A stretch of DNA of 25,080 bases from Acidobacteriota bacterium (GTDB lineage Bacteria; Acidobacteriota; Vicinamibacteria; Vicinamibacterales; 2-12-FULL-66-21): NCBI GenBank assembly GCA_013694845.1, contig JACDBQ010000191.1:1-25080 (forward strand). Direction: 5' to 3'. This document shows positions 7,790 to 13,727 of this stretch, in pieces. The notes under the pieces were generated by a model, which did no database searches, had not been told where the DNA came from, and saw only the letters and a program-made list of their open reading frames with translations. The position numbers were made by a program, and so were the translations under genes. Positions within the stretch are counted from its first letter, which is position 1; the number at the start of each line of letters is the position of its first letter.

Positions 7790-8725
7790 TCAGGGAGTCT
7801 TGGGCCCGTAGTAGCCCTGCCGCGTGCGGGCGAGCAGACCCGGACGGTTGATCCGCACGACGATCCGGCGCCAGGCGCCGTTGCGTGACGGATTCCGTGA
7901 TGAATAGGCGACTGAATACAGCGTTGACAGCTCCTGCGAGATCTGTTCGTAGATCTTTGGCAGCTCGTGCACCGTGGTCGGGAAGAACGAACGTCCGCCC
8001 GTCTCCTGCGCGAGTTGCTTCAGGACATACTCGGCTTCTTTGAAATTCGCGCGCACGCCTTCCCGCTGCTCGCGCAAACCGATGGTATAGATCGCGGTTT
8101 CGGACCGCTTGGCGAGATCGAGCACCTCTTCGTACGGCAGCAGGCTCGAGGTGTCATCGCCGTCCGATAACACGACGATCGACTGCCGGCGGATCTCGTC
8201 CTCGGTCCTGGCCTTGATCTTCCGCAACTCCTTGAGAGAGATGTAGATCGCGTTGTACAGCGCTGTCGATCCATCGGCGTTGGTACTCCGGATCGCGCGC
8301 TCGAGGGAGCCGGCGTCATTCGTGAAGTCCTGAATGATCCGTACCTGGCTGCTGAATTCGATCACCTGTGCGACGTCGTCGGGCTGCAGCCGTCTGGCGA
8401 AGCCGACCGCCGCTTCCTGCGCGGTGGCCATCCGTTCTTCCATGCTGTTGCTGGTATCGAGCAGGATGGCGAGCGCGATCGGCTGCTGCTTTCGCGAGAA
8501 GAATGTGACGTTCTGCTTGGCGCCGTCCTCGAAGACCTCGAAGTCGCCGGCCTCGAGGTCGGTAATGTACTTGCTGCCGCTGTCGGTCACCGACACATTG
8601 AGTGAAACGAGCTCCACGCCGGACCGTAGTTTCGGCGGCTGAGGCGCGGTTGGCTGCTGGGTCTGCTGCGCGGCCGGCACCACCCCCAGACAGGCGGCAA
8701 CGGCGGCGGCGATGACGCTGCGCAT
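7790..8725 (-). CDS. Secreted VWA-domain protein (VWFA-related Acidobacterial type)
   Basis: The 311-residue protein has a signal peptide (MRSVIAAAVAACLGVVPAAQ) followed by a beta-rich segment (VSLNVSVTDSG, then ITDLEAGDFEVFEDG) typical of the VWFA-related Acidobacterial domain family. The von Willebrand A domain spans about residues 82-260. Its metal-ion-dependent adhesion site is complete: DTSNS at 90-94, Thr154 in DGSTALYNA, and Asp188 in VVLSDGDD. The C-terminus (YSVAYSSRNPSRNGAWRRI, then GYYGPK) is also family-typical. The protein probably acts outside the cytoplasmic membrane in binding or assembly; no ligand is known. It follows the second VWA gene by 3 bp and precedes the CcsA/HemX-like gene by 1 bp. 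Confidence 0.85.
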   Translation of the reverse strand: MRSVIAAAVAACLGVVPAAQQTQQPTAPQPPKLRSGVELVSLNVSVTDSGSKYITDLEAGDFEVFEDGAKQNVTFFSRKQQPIALAILLDTSNSMEERMATAQEAAVGFARRLQPDDVAQVIEFSSQVRIIQDFTNDAGSLERAIRSTNADGSTALYNAIYISLKELRKIKARTEDEIRRQSIVVLSDGDDTSSLLPYEEVLDLAKRSETAIYTIGLREQREGVRANFKEAEYVLKQLAQETGGRSFFPTTVHELPKIYEQISQELSTLYSVAYSSRNPSRNGAWRRIVVRINRPGLLARTRQGYYGPKTP

Positions 8726-8728
8726 GGC

Positions 8729-9619
8729 CTACTTCGCGGCGAGACGAGTGCGGGCTCTCGCCGTCAGTCCGGATTTACTGACCGACACCTGGACCTTGTC
8801 CGGAGGGATCAGCGCATCAGGCCGTCCGTAGGTGACGACGTACTGATTCAGGAGCTCACCGGCGAGCTCCGTCAAGGCATCCGGTATGGCCATTTCGGAC
8901 AGCAACTGCTCGCGGCGGCCGCCGGTTTCTTCGGTGCCCCGCGCGACCACCACGTTCTTGTTGCGAATCTCGTCGGACGTCGCTCCCGAGGGAGTGCCGA
9001 TGGACAGCACGTGCAGCGTCGCGCCGCTTGCGTGGAGATCGCTCAGCACGCGCTCGTACTGGGAGTTGCTGAACTCGACACCTTCCATGGTGAGGGCGAC
9101 GATGACCGGACGCGTCACGGAGCGCTTCTGCAGTCCGCGGCTGACTTCCATGATTCCCTCGAGAAGGTAGGCGCCCGATCCCGGACGGGCGAAGATCCTG
9201 GTCGCGCCCTTTTTTAATGCGGCAACGTCAGTCGACCGCTCGGCGACCGATGTCGGCCGCTCGCCAATCGTCACGATGCCGATCGCCGCTTTGCCCTGGA
9301 GTCGATCGATGAACTGGTTCACGCCGTCGCGCAGCTGCGGGATCGCAGTGGTCGCCGCCTGACTGTCATCGACCAGCACCACGACGTCCAGCGGTTCGTC
9401 GGCGGGCACGGCGCGAAGGACTTCGCGATTCACGCCGTCCTCGCGGACGCGGAAGTCAGCCGCCGTCAAGCCGGTTGCGGCCATCCCCCGGGAGTCGACG
9501 ACGCTGACATAGATGTCGCGCGTTCGGGCGTCGCTCGCCTGCGGAGGACGTTGCGCCTGGCCCGCGAGCGAGGTGGTCGCAATCACGCTAAGCGCAAGCG
9601 AATACAGGGTGTTTTTCAT
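8729..9619 (-). CDS. Secreted VWA-like protein with degenerate metal site
   Basis: A 296-residue paralogue of the next gene, with a signal peptide (MKNTLYSLALSVIATTSLAG), the same beta segment (VSVVDSRG, LTAADFRVREDG) and a VWA fold from about residue 76. Its metal site is altered: the DxSxS motif reads DDSQA at 84-88, the loop with the conserved Thr reads GSGAYLL, and the final acidic loop reads LTMEGVEF in place of LSDGxD. Metal-dependent ligand binding is therefore doubtful. The ATG at 9619 is preceded by an AGAGG-like site. It is the promoter-proximal gene of the whole tetrapyrrole unit and diverges from atpZ, with 32 bases between the two start codons. Confidence 0.78.
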   Translation of the reverse strand: MKNTLYSLALSVIATTSLAGQAQRPPQASDARTRDIYVSVVDSRGMAATGLTAADFRVREDGVNREVLRAVPADEPLDVVVLVDDSQAATTAIPQLRDGVNQFIDRLQGKAAIGIVTIGERPTSVAERSTDVAALKKGATRIFARPGSGAYLLEGIMEVSRGLQKRSVTRPVIVALTMEGVEFSNSQYERVLSDLHASGATLHVLSIGTPSGATSDEIRNKNVVVARGTEETGGRREQLLSEMAIPDALTELAGELLNQYVVTYGRPDALIPPDKVQVSVSKSGLTARARTRLAAK

Positions 9620-9636
9620 TGGGGAGCCTCTTGAGC

Positions 9637-9646
9637 GAGTATACTC
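9637..9646. promoter_or_regulatory. Shared palindromic -10 region for divergent VWA/hem and atp units
   Basis: GAGTATACTC is a perfect 10-bp palindrome. It presents TATACT on the plus strand (9640-9645) and TATACT on the minus strand (9643-9638), so opposing -10 boxes overlap. On the plus side the GTG of atpZ begins 6 bases after the box; on the minus side the VWA ATG is 18 bases after it. No good -35 box is visible on either strand. Confidence 0.55.
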
Positions 9647-9651
9647 CGGCG

Positions 9652-9885
9652 GTGAACGAGGGCCCTCCCAAACAGCCCGGCGTTGCCGATACCGTGCGGA
9701 CGATCGGCGCCCTGAGTACCGTTGGAATCTCCTTTGTGCTCGCCGTCGTGATCGGGGCCGGCGCCGGCTATTTCCTGATGAACCGGTTCGACCTGGGTGG
9801 CTGGGTCTTCCTGCTTGGCTTCGTCTTCGGCGTCGTCGCCGGCATCCTCAACGTCTACCGCACCGCGGGACGCTTTCTCAAGTAG
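9652..9885 (+). CDS. atpZ: AtpZ/AtpI-like ATP synthase accessory membrane protein
   Basis: A 77-residue protein with two transmembrane helices, roughly residues 18-40 (ALSTVGISFVLAVVIGAGAG) and 46-68. It matches the AtpZ/AtpI family of small proteins encoded at the head of ATP synthase operons, which help c-ring assembly or Mg2+ handling. The motif GYFLMNRFDLGGWVFLLGF is typical of the AtpZ turn and second helix. I chose the GTG at 9652 because it gives a typical short N terminus and lies 6 bases after a -10 box. In-frame TTG codons at 9619 and 9631 are alternatives, the latter with GGGGAG upstream. The stop is directly followed by the start of the next gene. Confidence 0.8.
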   Translation: MNEGPPKQPGVADTVRTIGALSTVGISFVLAVVIGAGAGYFLMNRFDLGGWVFLLGFVFGVVAGILNVYRTAGRFLK

Positions 9886-10272
9886 GTGGACGCCGATCCG
9901 CTCGTCCGGCGTATCGGGGGCGCAGCGGTGGTCATCTGCCTGGGTCTGGCGGCGGTCACCCTGGTGGCGGCGGGGCCCGCCATGGCGGCCGGGGTGCTCG
10001 GGGGCGGTGTGCTGATCGGAATCAGCTTCTCCACGATCGGCAGCGGCGTGTCGGTCATCGTGAAGGCGGCCTCGGGTGGTATTTCGTCGCGACGCACGGT
10101 GGCCCTGAGTCTGCTGAAACTGGTCTTCCGCTACGCTTTACTCGGTTTTCTTGCGTACGTTATGATTGCGCGTTTGCGCCTGCACCCCATCGGGCTGCTG
10201 ATTGGCGCATCATCAGTTACCGCGGCTGCGTCCGTCGAAGCGGTCCGCCTTCGATCGAAGAAAACGCCGTGA
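9886..10272 (+). CDS. atpI: ATP synthase subunit I-like membrane protein
   Basis: A 128-residue protein with four hydrophobic segments, near residues 10-30, 34-58, 78-95 and 100-118, resembling AtpI/ATP synthase subunit I. Its position between AtpZ and AtpB supports this more than its sequence, which varies widely in the family. The proposed role is a membrane chaperone for the c-ring and a-subunit. Its GTG start follows the atpZ stop without a gap, implying translational coupling. The C-terminus is basic (VRLRSKKTP), as expected for a cytoplasmic tail. Confidence 0.72.
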   Translation: MDADPLVRRIGGAAVVICLGLAAVTLVAAGPAMAAGVLGGGVLIGISFSTIGSGVSVIVKAASGGISSRRTVALSLLKLVFRYALLGFLAYVMIARLRLHPIGLLIGASSVTAAASVEAVRLRSKKTP

Positions 10273-10309
10273 TGTCGCCCTGGCGGTGGCCGGGACGGCG
10301 AGAGTCTGA

Positions 10310-11122
10310 ATGGCAGCATCACTCGAACACCCTCTGCTGATCGTCGACGCGGTGAACGCCGTGCTCGGCCCGGTTGTCCTCGCCGCGGGCGAGGCGATCG
10401 GGTATGAGTTCGAGAAGCCGGCCGCGCCCATCCCGAATTTCATGGTCATGATCGGGCTGATCACCGTCGCCATCACGACAGTGGGCCTGATCGTCCGTAC
10501 CCGGCTCAGCGTGGAGAATCCCGGCAAGTTCCAGATCCTGCTCGAGGACGGGATCCGCGCCGTGGTCGGCCTGCTGGAAGAGTGGATCGGGCCGTCCGGC
10601 GCCCGGTTTCTGCCCCTGATCGCGACCCTCGGGCTGTTCATTCTGCTTGGGAATTACATGGGCCTGATCCCTGGGCTGATGGCGCCGACCAGCAGCATCA
10701 ACGTGACGCTGGGTTGCGCGCTCACCATCTGGGTTTACTACCATTACCAGGGGATCAAGGCCCAGGGTCTTGGCGCCTACCTGCTGCACTTTGCCGCGCC
10801 ACCGGGAGCGCCGCTGCTGCTCGCGCCGATCATGCTGCCGATCGAGTTGATCAGTCATCTATCGCGGGTGATGTCGTTGTCGCTCCGGCTGTTCGGCAAC
10901 ATCTTCGGGGAAGAGCTGGTCATCGCGATCCTCTTCAGCATCATTCCATTCCTGATCCCGTTGCCGATGATGATGCTCGGCCTCGTGACCGGGGGCCTGC
11001 AGGCCTTCATCTTCATGCTGCTGTCGATCATCTACCTGCAGGGAGCCGTTGCGGTGGAGCATCACCACGACGAGCACGGCCGCGACGCGCCGCACCGGCA
11101 CCAGGCGCCGGCAGCAGCGTGA
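10310..11122 (+). CDS. atpB: F-type ATP synthase subunit a
   Basis: AtpB forms the stator half-channels that pass ions to the c-ring. The 270-residue protein has the conserved helices, including LLGNYMGLIPG (about 112-122), PIELISHLSRVMSLSLRLFGNIFGEE (two parts, from 177 on) with the essential Arg193, and the last helix GLQAFIFMLLSIIYL with Gln231. It starts at an ATG 37 bases after atpI, with no strong ribosome-binding site. The C-terminus ends in a histidine-rich tail (EHHHDEHGRDAPHRHQ, residues 250-265), which is not a usual AtpB feature. atpE follows after 60 bases. Confidence 0.96.
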   Translation: MAASLEHPLLIVDAVNAVLGPVVLAAGEAIGYEFEKPAAPIPNFMVMIGLITVAITTVGLIVRTRLSVENPGKFQILLEDGIRAVVGLLEEWIGPSGARFLPLIATLGLFILLGNYMGLIPGLMAPTSSINVTLGCALTIWVYYHYQGIKAQGLGAYLLHFAAPPGAPLLLAPIMLPIELISHLSRVMSLSLRLFGNIFGEELVIAILFSIIPFLIPLPMMMLGLVTGGLQAFIFMLLSIIYLQGAVAVEHHHDEHGRDAPHRHQAPAAA

Positions 11123-11182
11123 TCGCGAATCGCATCAGATTGATATTGTTCACTGAGTAGTCGTTAAGAGGAGGCTGGGATC

Positions 11183-11539
11183 GTGAGTAAACGTTCAGTT
11201 CTGACAACCGTTCTCGTGCTCGCTGCGGGCGCGTTCTTCGCTCCCGTGTACGCGCAGGACGTGCAGCGCGGGGCCGCGACGATCAACCCCGACGTGGCCA
11301 AGTGGTCGGTCATCACCGCAGGCTTCGCGCTGGCGTTTGCCGCCGGCCTCGCCGCCCTGGCGCAGGGCCGGGCCGTCAGCTCCGCGGCAGAGGCGATTGC
11401 CAGGAATCCCGGCGCGGCCGGCGACATTCGCGGCTCGCTGCTGCTCGGTCTCGTTCTGATCGAGTCGCTGGCGATTTACGTGCTGCTGATTTCGCTCATC
11501 CTGTTCTTCCTGTACCCGTTCGGCGGCGGCGGCGCGTAA
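11183..11539 (+). CDS. atpE: F-type ATP synthase subunit c with N-terminal signal sequence
   Basis: At 118 residues this is about 40 longer than the classic c subunit because of an N-terminal signal peptide (MSKRSVLTTVLVLAAGAFF, likely cleaved after ...VYA). The mature hairpin has helix 1 (ITAGFALAFAAGLAALAQ), the polar loop ARNPGAAGDIRG, and helix 2 with the ion-binding Glu94 (LIESLAIYVLLISLILFF). Aligned to the Na+-binding c-ring of Ilyobacter, Gln61, Glu94, Ser95 and Tyr99 occupy ligand positions, while the next residue is Leu instead of Thr. An AGGAGG site at 11169-11174 and a GTG at 11183 give high expression potential, as expected for a multicopy subunit. Confidence 0.95.
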   Translation: MSKRSVLTTVLVLAAGAFFAPVYAQDVQRGAATINPDVAKWSVITAGFALAFAAGLAALAQGRAVSSAAEAIARNPGAAGDIRGSLLLGLVLIESLAIYVLLISLILFFLYPFGGGGA

Positions 11540-11544
11540 GCGCG

Positions 11545-11563
11545 CTGCTGCGCCTTGCAGCAG
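11545..11563 (+). terminator. Hairpin just after atpE
   Basis: CTGCTGC, loop GCCTT, GCAGCAG: a perfect 7-bp stem five bases after the atpE stop. No T-run follows. It could be part of a terminator or a 3'-end stabiliser. Confidence 0.45.
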
Positions 11564-11573
11564 GCAGTCCAAA

Positions 11574-11605
11574 GACAGGGAGGCGCCTCCCGGCTCCTCC
11601 CTGTC
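11574..11605 (+). terminator. Strong hairpin between atpE and the EamA gene
   Basis: GACAGGGAGG, a 12-base loop, CCTCCCTGTC: a perfect 10-bp stem. It is not followed by a T-tract, so it is a non-canonical terminator or transcript stabiliser. It lies 16 bases before the GTG of the next gene and marks the likely end of the atp unit. Confidence 0.5.
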
Positions 11606-11621
11606 GCAGTACCGTCCCTCC

Positions 11622-12566
11622 GTGCCATCCCGCCGTTTCACGTCCACCGACCTCCTGCTGCTCCTGATGACCGTCATCTGGGGCACGAACTACTCGATCG
11701 TCAAACGCGCGTTCGTGGAGGTCGACGCGCAGGCCTTCAACGCGGCGCGGATGGCTCTGGGCTCCGCCGTCTTCCTGGTCATCATCGTGGGCGTTCGGGT
11801 CCGGAGCCTCAGGCGCGGCGCTCGACCAGGCGCTCCTGGAGGCCTCGAGGGCATTTTTCTCACCCCCGAGCCGATCACGCCGCGCGATTGGGCCGCGTTG
11901 GCCGGCCTCGGGCTCGTCGGTCACGCCGGCTACCAGTATTTTTTCATCGGAGGGCTGGCCCGGACGAGCGTCGCCAACAGCTCGCTCATGCTGGCCGCGA
12001 CCCCGGTCCTGATCGCGCTCATGACCGCAGCCCTCGGCCAGGACCGGATCGGGCGTCTGCACTGGTTCGGCGCGGCGCTGTCGATGGCCGGCATCTATCT
12101 CGTCGTCGGACACGGCGCACCGAACGGCGGCGCCAGTTTCGCCGGCGATGCGATGATGTTCGTGGCGGTCTGCTGCTGGGCGGTCTACACACTTGGCGCG
12201 CGGCAGTTGATGCTGCGACACTCGCCGGTGGGGGTCACCGGGCTCTCGATGGCCATCGGCACGGCCATCTACGTGCCGCTCATGACCGGCACGATCCGCG
12301 CGACCGACTGGAACGCGTTGAGCAGAGGGACCTGGATCGCGGTCGTGTACTCGGCACTGTTCGCTCTGTGTGTCGCGTACACCATCTGGTACATGGCGGT
12401 TCGCGAGATAGGCAGCGCCCGGACGTCGGTCTATTCGAACCTGGTGCCGATCGTCGCGATGCTGACCGCGGTCGTCTTCCTCGGTGAAGGCCTGACCGCC
12501 ACCCGCCTGGCCGGCGCGAGCGCCGTGCTCATCGGGGTCGCGCTGACGCGAGCCGGACGGAATTGA
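11622..12566 (+). CDS. EamA-family (DMT superfamily) transporter
   Basis: A 314-residue integral membrane protein with the two-fold EamA repeat and about ten transmembrane helices. Repeat 1 starts with LLLLLMTVIWGTNYSIVK, the characteristic 'WG.N' helix, and ends near LVVGHG. Repeat 2 starts near FAGDAMMFVAVCCWAVYTLGARQ and ends with the family signature of an acidic helix end and LGEGLTATRLAGASAVLIG. Members export or import metabolites such as amino acids; the substrate cannot be predicted. The start is a GTG at 11622. It is separated from atpE by two hairpins, so it is probably not part of the ATP synthase unit. Confidence 0.88.
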   Translation: MPSRRFTSTDLLLLLMTVIWGTNYSIVKRAFVEVDAQAFNAARMALGSAVFLVIIVGVRVRSLRRGARPGAPGGLEGIFLTPEPITPRDWAALAGLGLVGHAGYQYFFIGGLARTSVANSSLMLAATPVLIALMTAALGQDRIGRLHWFGAALSMAGIYLVVGHGAPNGGASFAGDAMMFVAVCCWAVYTLGARQLMLRHSPVGVTGLSMAIGTAIYVPLMTGTIRATDWNALSRGTWIAVVYSALFALCVAYTIWYMAVREIGSARTSVYSNLVPIVAMLTAVVFLGEGLTATRLAGASAVLIGVALTRAGRN

Positions 12567-12572
12567 GCATTG

Positions 12573-12591
12573 GCAGGCCTGAAAGGCCTGC
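12573..12591 (+). terminator. Hairpin after the EamA transporter gene
   Basis: GCAGGCC, loop TGAAA, GGCCTGC: a perfect 7-bp G+C-rich stem 7 bases after the stop codon. There is no T-run behind it. Confidence 0.45.
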
Positions 12592-12606
12592 TCCACAGCG
12601 TTGATA

Positions 12607-12634
12607 GCACCGAGCACCCAGCACCAAGTACCAA
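12607..12634. repeat. Heptamer tandem array, 4 imperfect units (GCACCAA type)
   Basis: Four 7-bp units: GCACCGA, GCACCCA, GCACCAA, GTACCAA, followed by a partial unit. The array lies between the hairpin and the promoter in the EamA/desaturase spacer. Confidence 0.75.
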
Positions 12635-12647
12635 GCCCCTCCCGCCC

Positions 12648-12656
12648 TGTTACAAT
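12648..12656 (+). promoter_or_regulatory. Extended -10 promoter candidate for the desaturase gene
   Basis: TGTTACAAT is a TG-n-hexamer extended -10. The GTG start lies 11 bases after it, so the leader would be only about five bases and there is no ribosome-binding site. Confidence 0.5.
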
Positions 12657-12667
12657 CGAAGCAGCCA

Positions 12668-13678
12668 GTGAAAGACCACTATTACTCTCGGCACGCGGTT
12701 GCTTTAAGGGCTGAGCTTGGCGCGGCGTTCTCCCGTGAGCAGATGCGGCAGCTGCACCGGAAGTCCGCGGCGCGCCACCTGCTGACTGCAGCTCGTCAGT
12801 TCGGGATCCTTGCCCTGGGAACCTGGGCGCTCGTCACGTTCGACAACCCCCTGCTCTGGATCCCACTCGCCGTCGTCCAGGGCTTCACGATCTTCAACTT
12901 CACGGTCCTGTTGCACGAGGTCGTTCACCACGCGGTCTTCGAGCGCCGGCATGCTCTGGCCGAGCGGATGCTGGGGTTTCTCTACGCCATCCCGAGCGGG
13001 ATCTCGGCCAGCCAGTTCACCCGGTGGCACCTCGATCATCACGCCGAGCTGGGATCGGACGACGACGATCCGAAGAGGGCACACCTGTCGCCGAAGACGA
13101 ACGCCCGCTGGTACAAGCTCCTGTACTGCACGCCGGCGCTGTTCCCGATCTATTTCCGCGCCGCCCGGCTCGAGGCCTCGACCTATCCTGAAGCGCTGCG
13201 GAAGCGGATCGCTTTCGAGCGTCAGCTGTCGGTCACGGCCCATCTTGCGGCGCTGGCGCTGCTCTGGTACTTCTTCGGTTTCTACGCGGCACTCCGGACC
13301 AGCATCGTCCCGGTCTTCTTCGTGTTTCCAGTGGCGTTCACCCTCAATCGCCTGGGGCAGCACTACGACATCGACCCCGAGGATCCGGCCAAGTGGGGCA
13401 CGCTGATGCGGGGCAGCTGGTTCTGGGACTTCGCCTTCCTGAACTCCAACTACCATCTCGAGCACCACTACTTCCCCGGCGTGCCTTTTTACCGCCTGCC
13501 CGAGCTGCAGCGCGCGCTGCGGCCGTTCTACGACAAGAAGCAGATGCGCTGGCGGAGCTACGGTGAGCTCGTCTATGGCTGGATCGTCGAAAATCAGAAG
13601 CCGCACACCAACTGGGCGGCCCATCGTCCGGGGCGGCGCGAGGCCAAAGATGTCGCCCGGCACACGGCTGGCGTGTAG
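12668..13678 (+). CDS. Fatty acid desaturase
   Basis: A 336-residue membrane di-iron desaturase. The histidine boxes are HEVVHH (83-88), HLDHH (121-125) and HLEHH (263-267), with an extra GQH at 230-232. Hydrophobic spans lie at about 46-80, 100-115 and 190-228. It should introduce a double bond into acyl chains or a related lipid, using an electron donor encoded elsewhere. The box spacing and the final HLEHHYFPGVPFYRLP block are typical of the FA_desaturase (PF00487-type) group, which also includes sphingolipid and carotenoid-modifying enzymes, so the substrate is open. The GTG start at 12668 is supported by the -10 element just upstream. The dynamin-like gene follows 49 bases downstream. 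Confidence 0.88.
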   Translation: MKDHYYSRHAVALRAELGAAFSREQMRQLHRKSAARHLLTAARQFGILALGTWALVTFDNPLLWIPLAVVQGFTIFNFTVLLHEVVHHAVFERRHALAERMLGFLYAIPSGISASQFTRWHLDHHAELGSDDDDPKRAHLSPKTNARWYKLLYCTPALFPIYFRAARLEASTYPEALRKRIAFERQLSVTAHLAALALLWYFFGFYAALRTSIVPVFFVFPVAFTLNRLGQHYDIDPEDPAKWGTLMRGSWFWDFAFLNSNYHLEHHYFPGVPFYRLPELQRALRPFYDKKQMRWRSYGELVYGWIVENQKPHTNWAAHRPGRREAKDVARHTAGV

Positions 13679-13715
13679 CCCGTCGGTATAGGGTGGACGG
13701 CCCCGCTTTTGCGGG

Positions 13716-13721
13716 TATTCT
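13716..13721 (+). promoter_or_regulatory. -10 box candidate for the dynamin-like gene
   Basis: TATTCT ends 6 bases before the ATG at 13728, so transcription would begin at or next to the start codon (leaderless mRNA). No ribosome-binding site is seen. Confidence 0.4.
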
Positions 13722-13727
13722 GCCCGA

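Noticed and set aside
9619..9651. TTG starts at 9619 or 9631 for atpZ
   Set aside because: They would put the -10 box inside the coding region; the GTG at 9652 gives a typical N terminus. TTG 9631 has a GGGGAG upstream and cannot be excluded.
11496..12617. Long antisense open frame over the EamA gene (373 codons), and similar long frames opposite hemA, the desaturase and the M16 gene
   Set aside because: They are rich in Arg, His, Gln and Pro with no domain signatures, and mirror genuine genes whose motifs are clear; they are by-products of high G+C.
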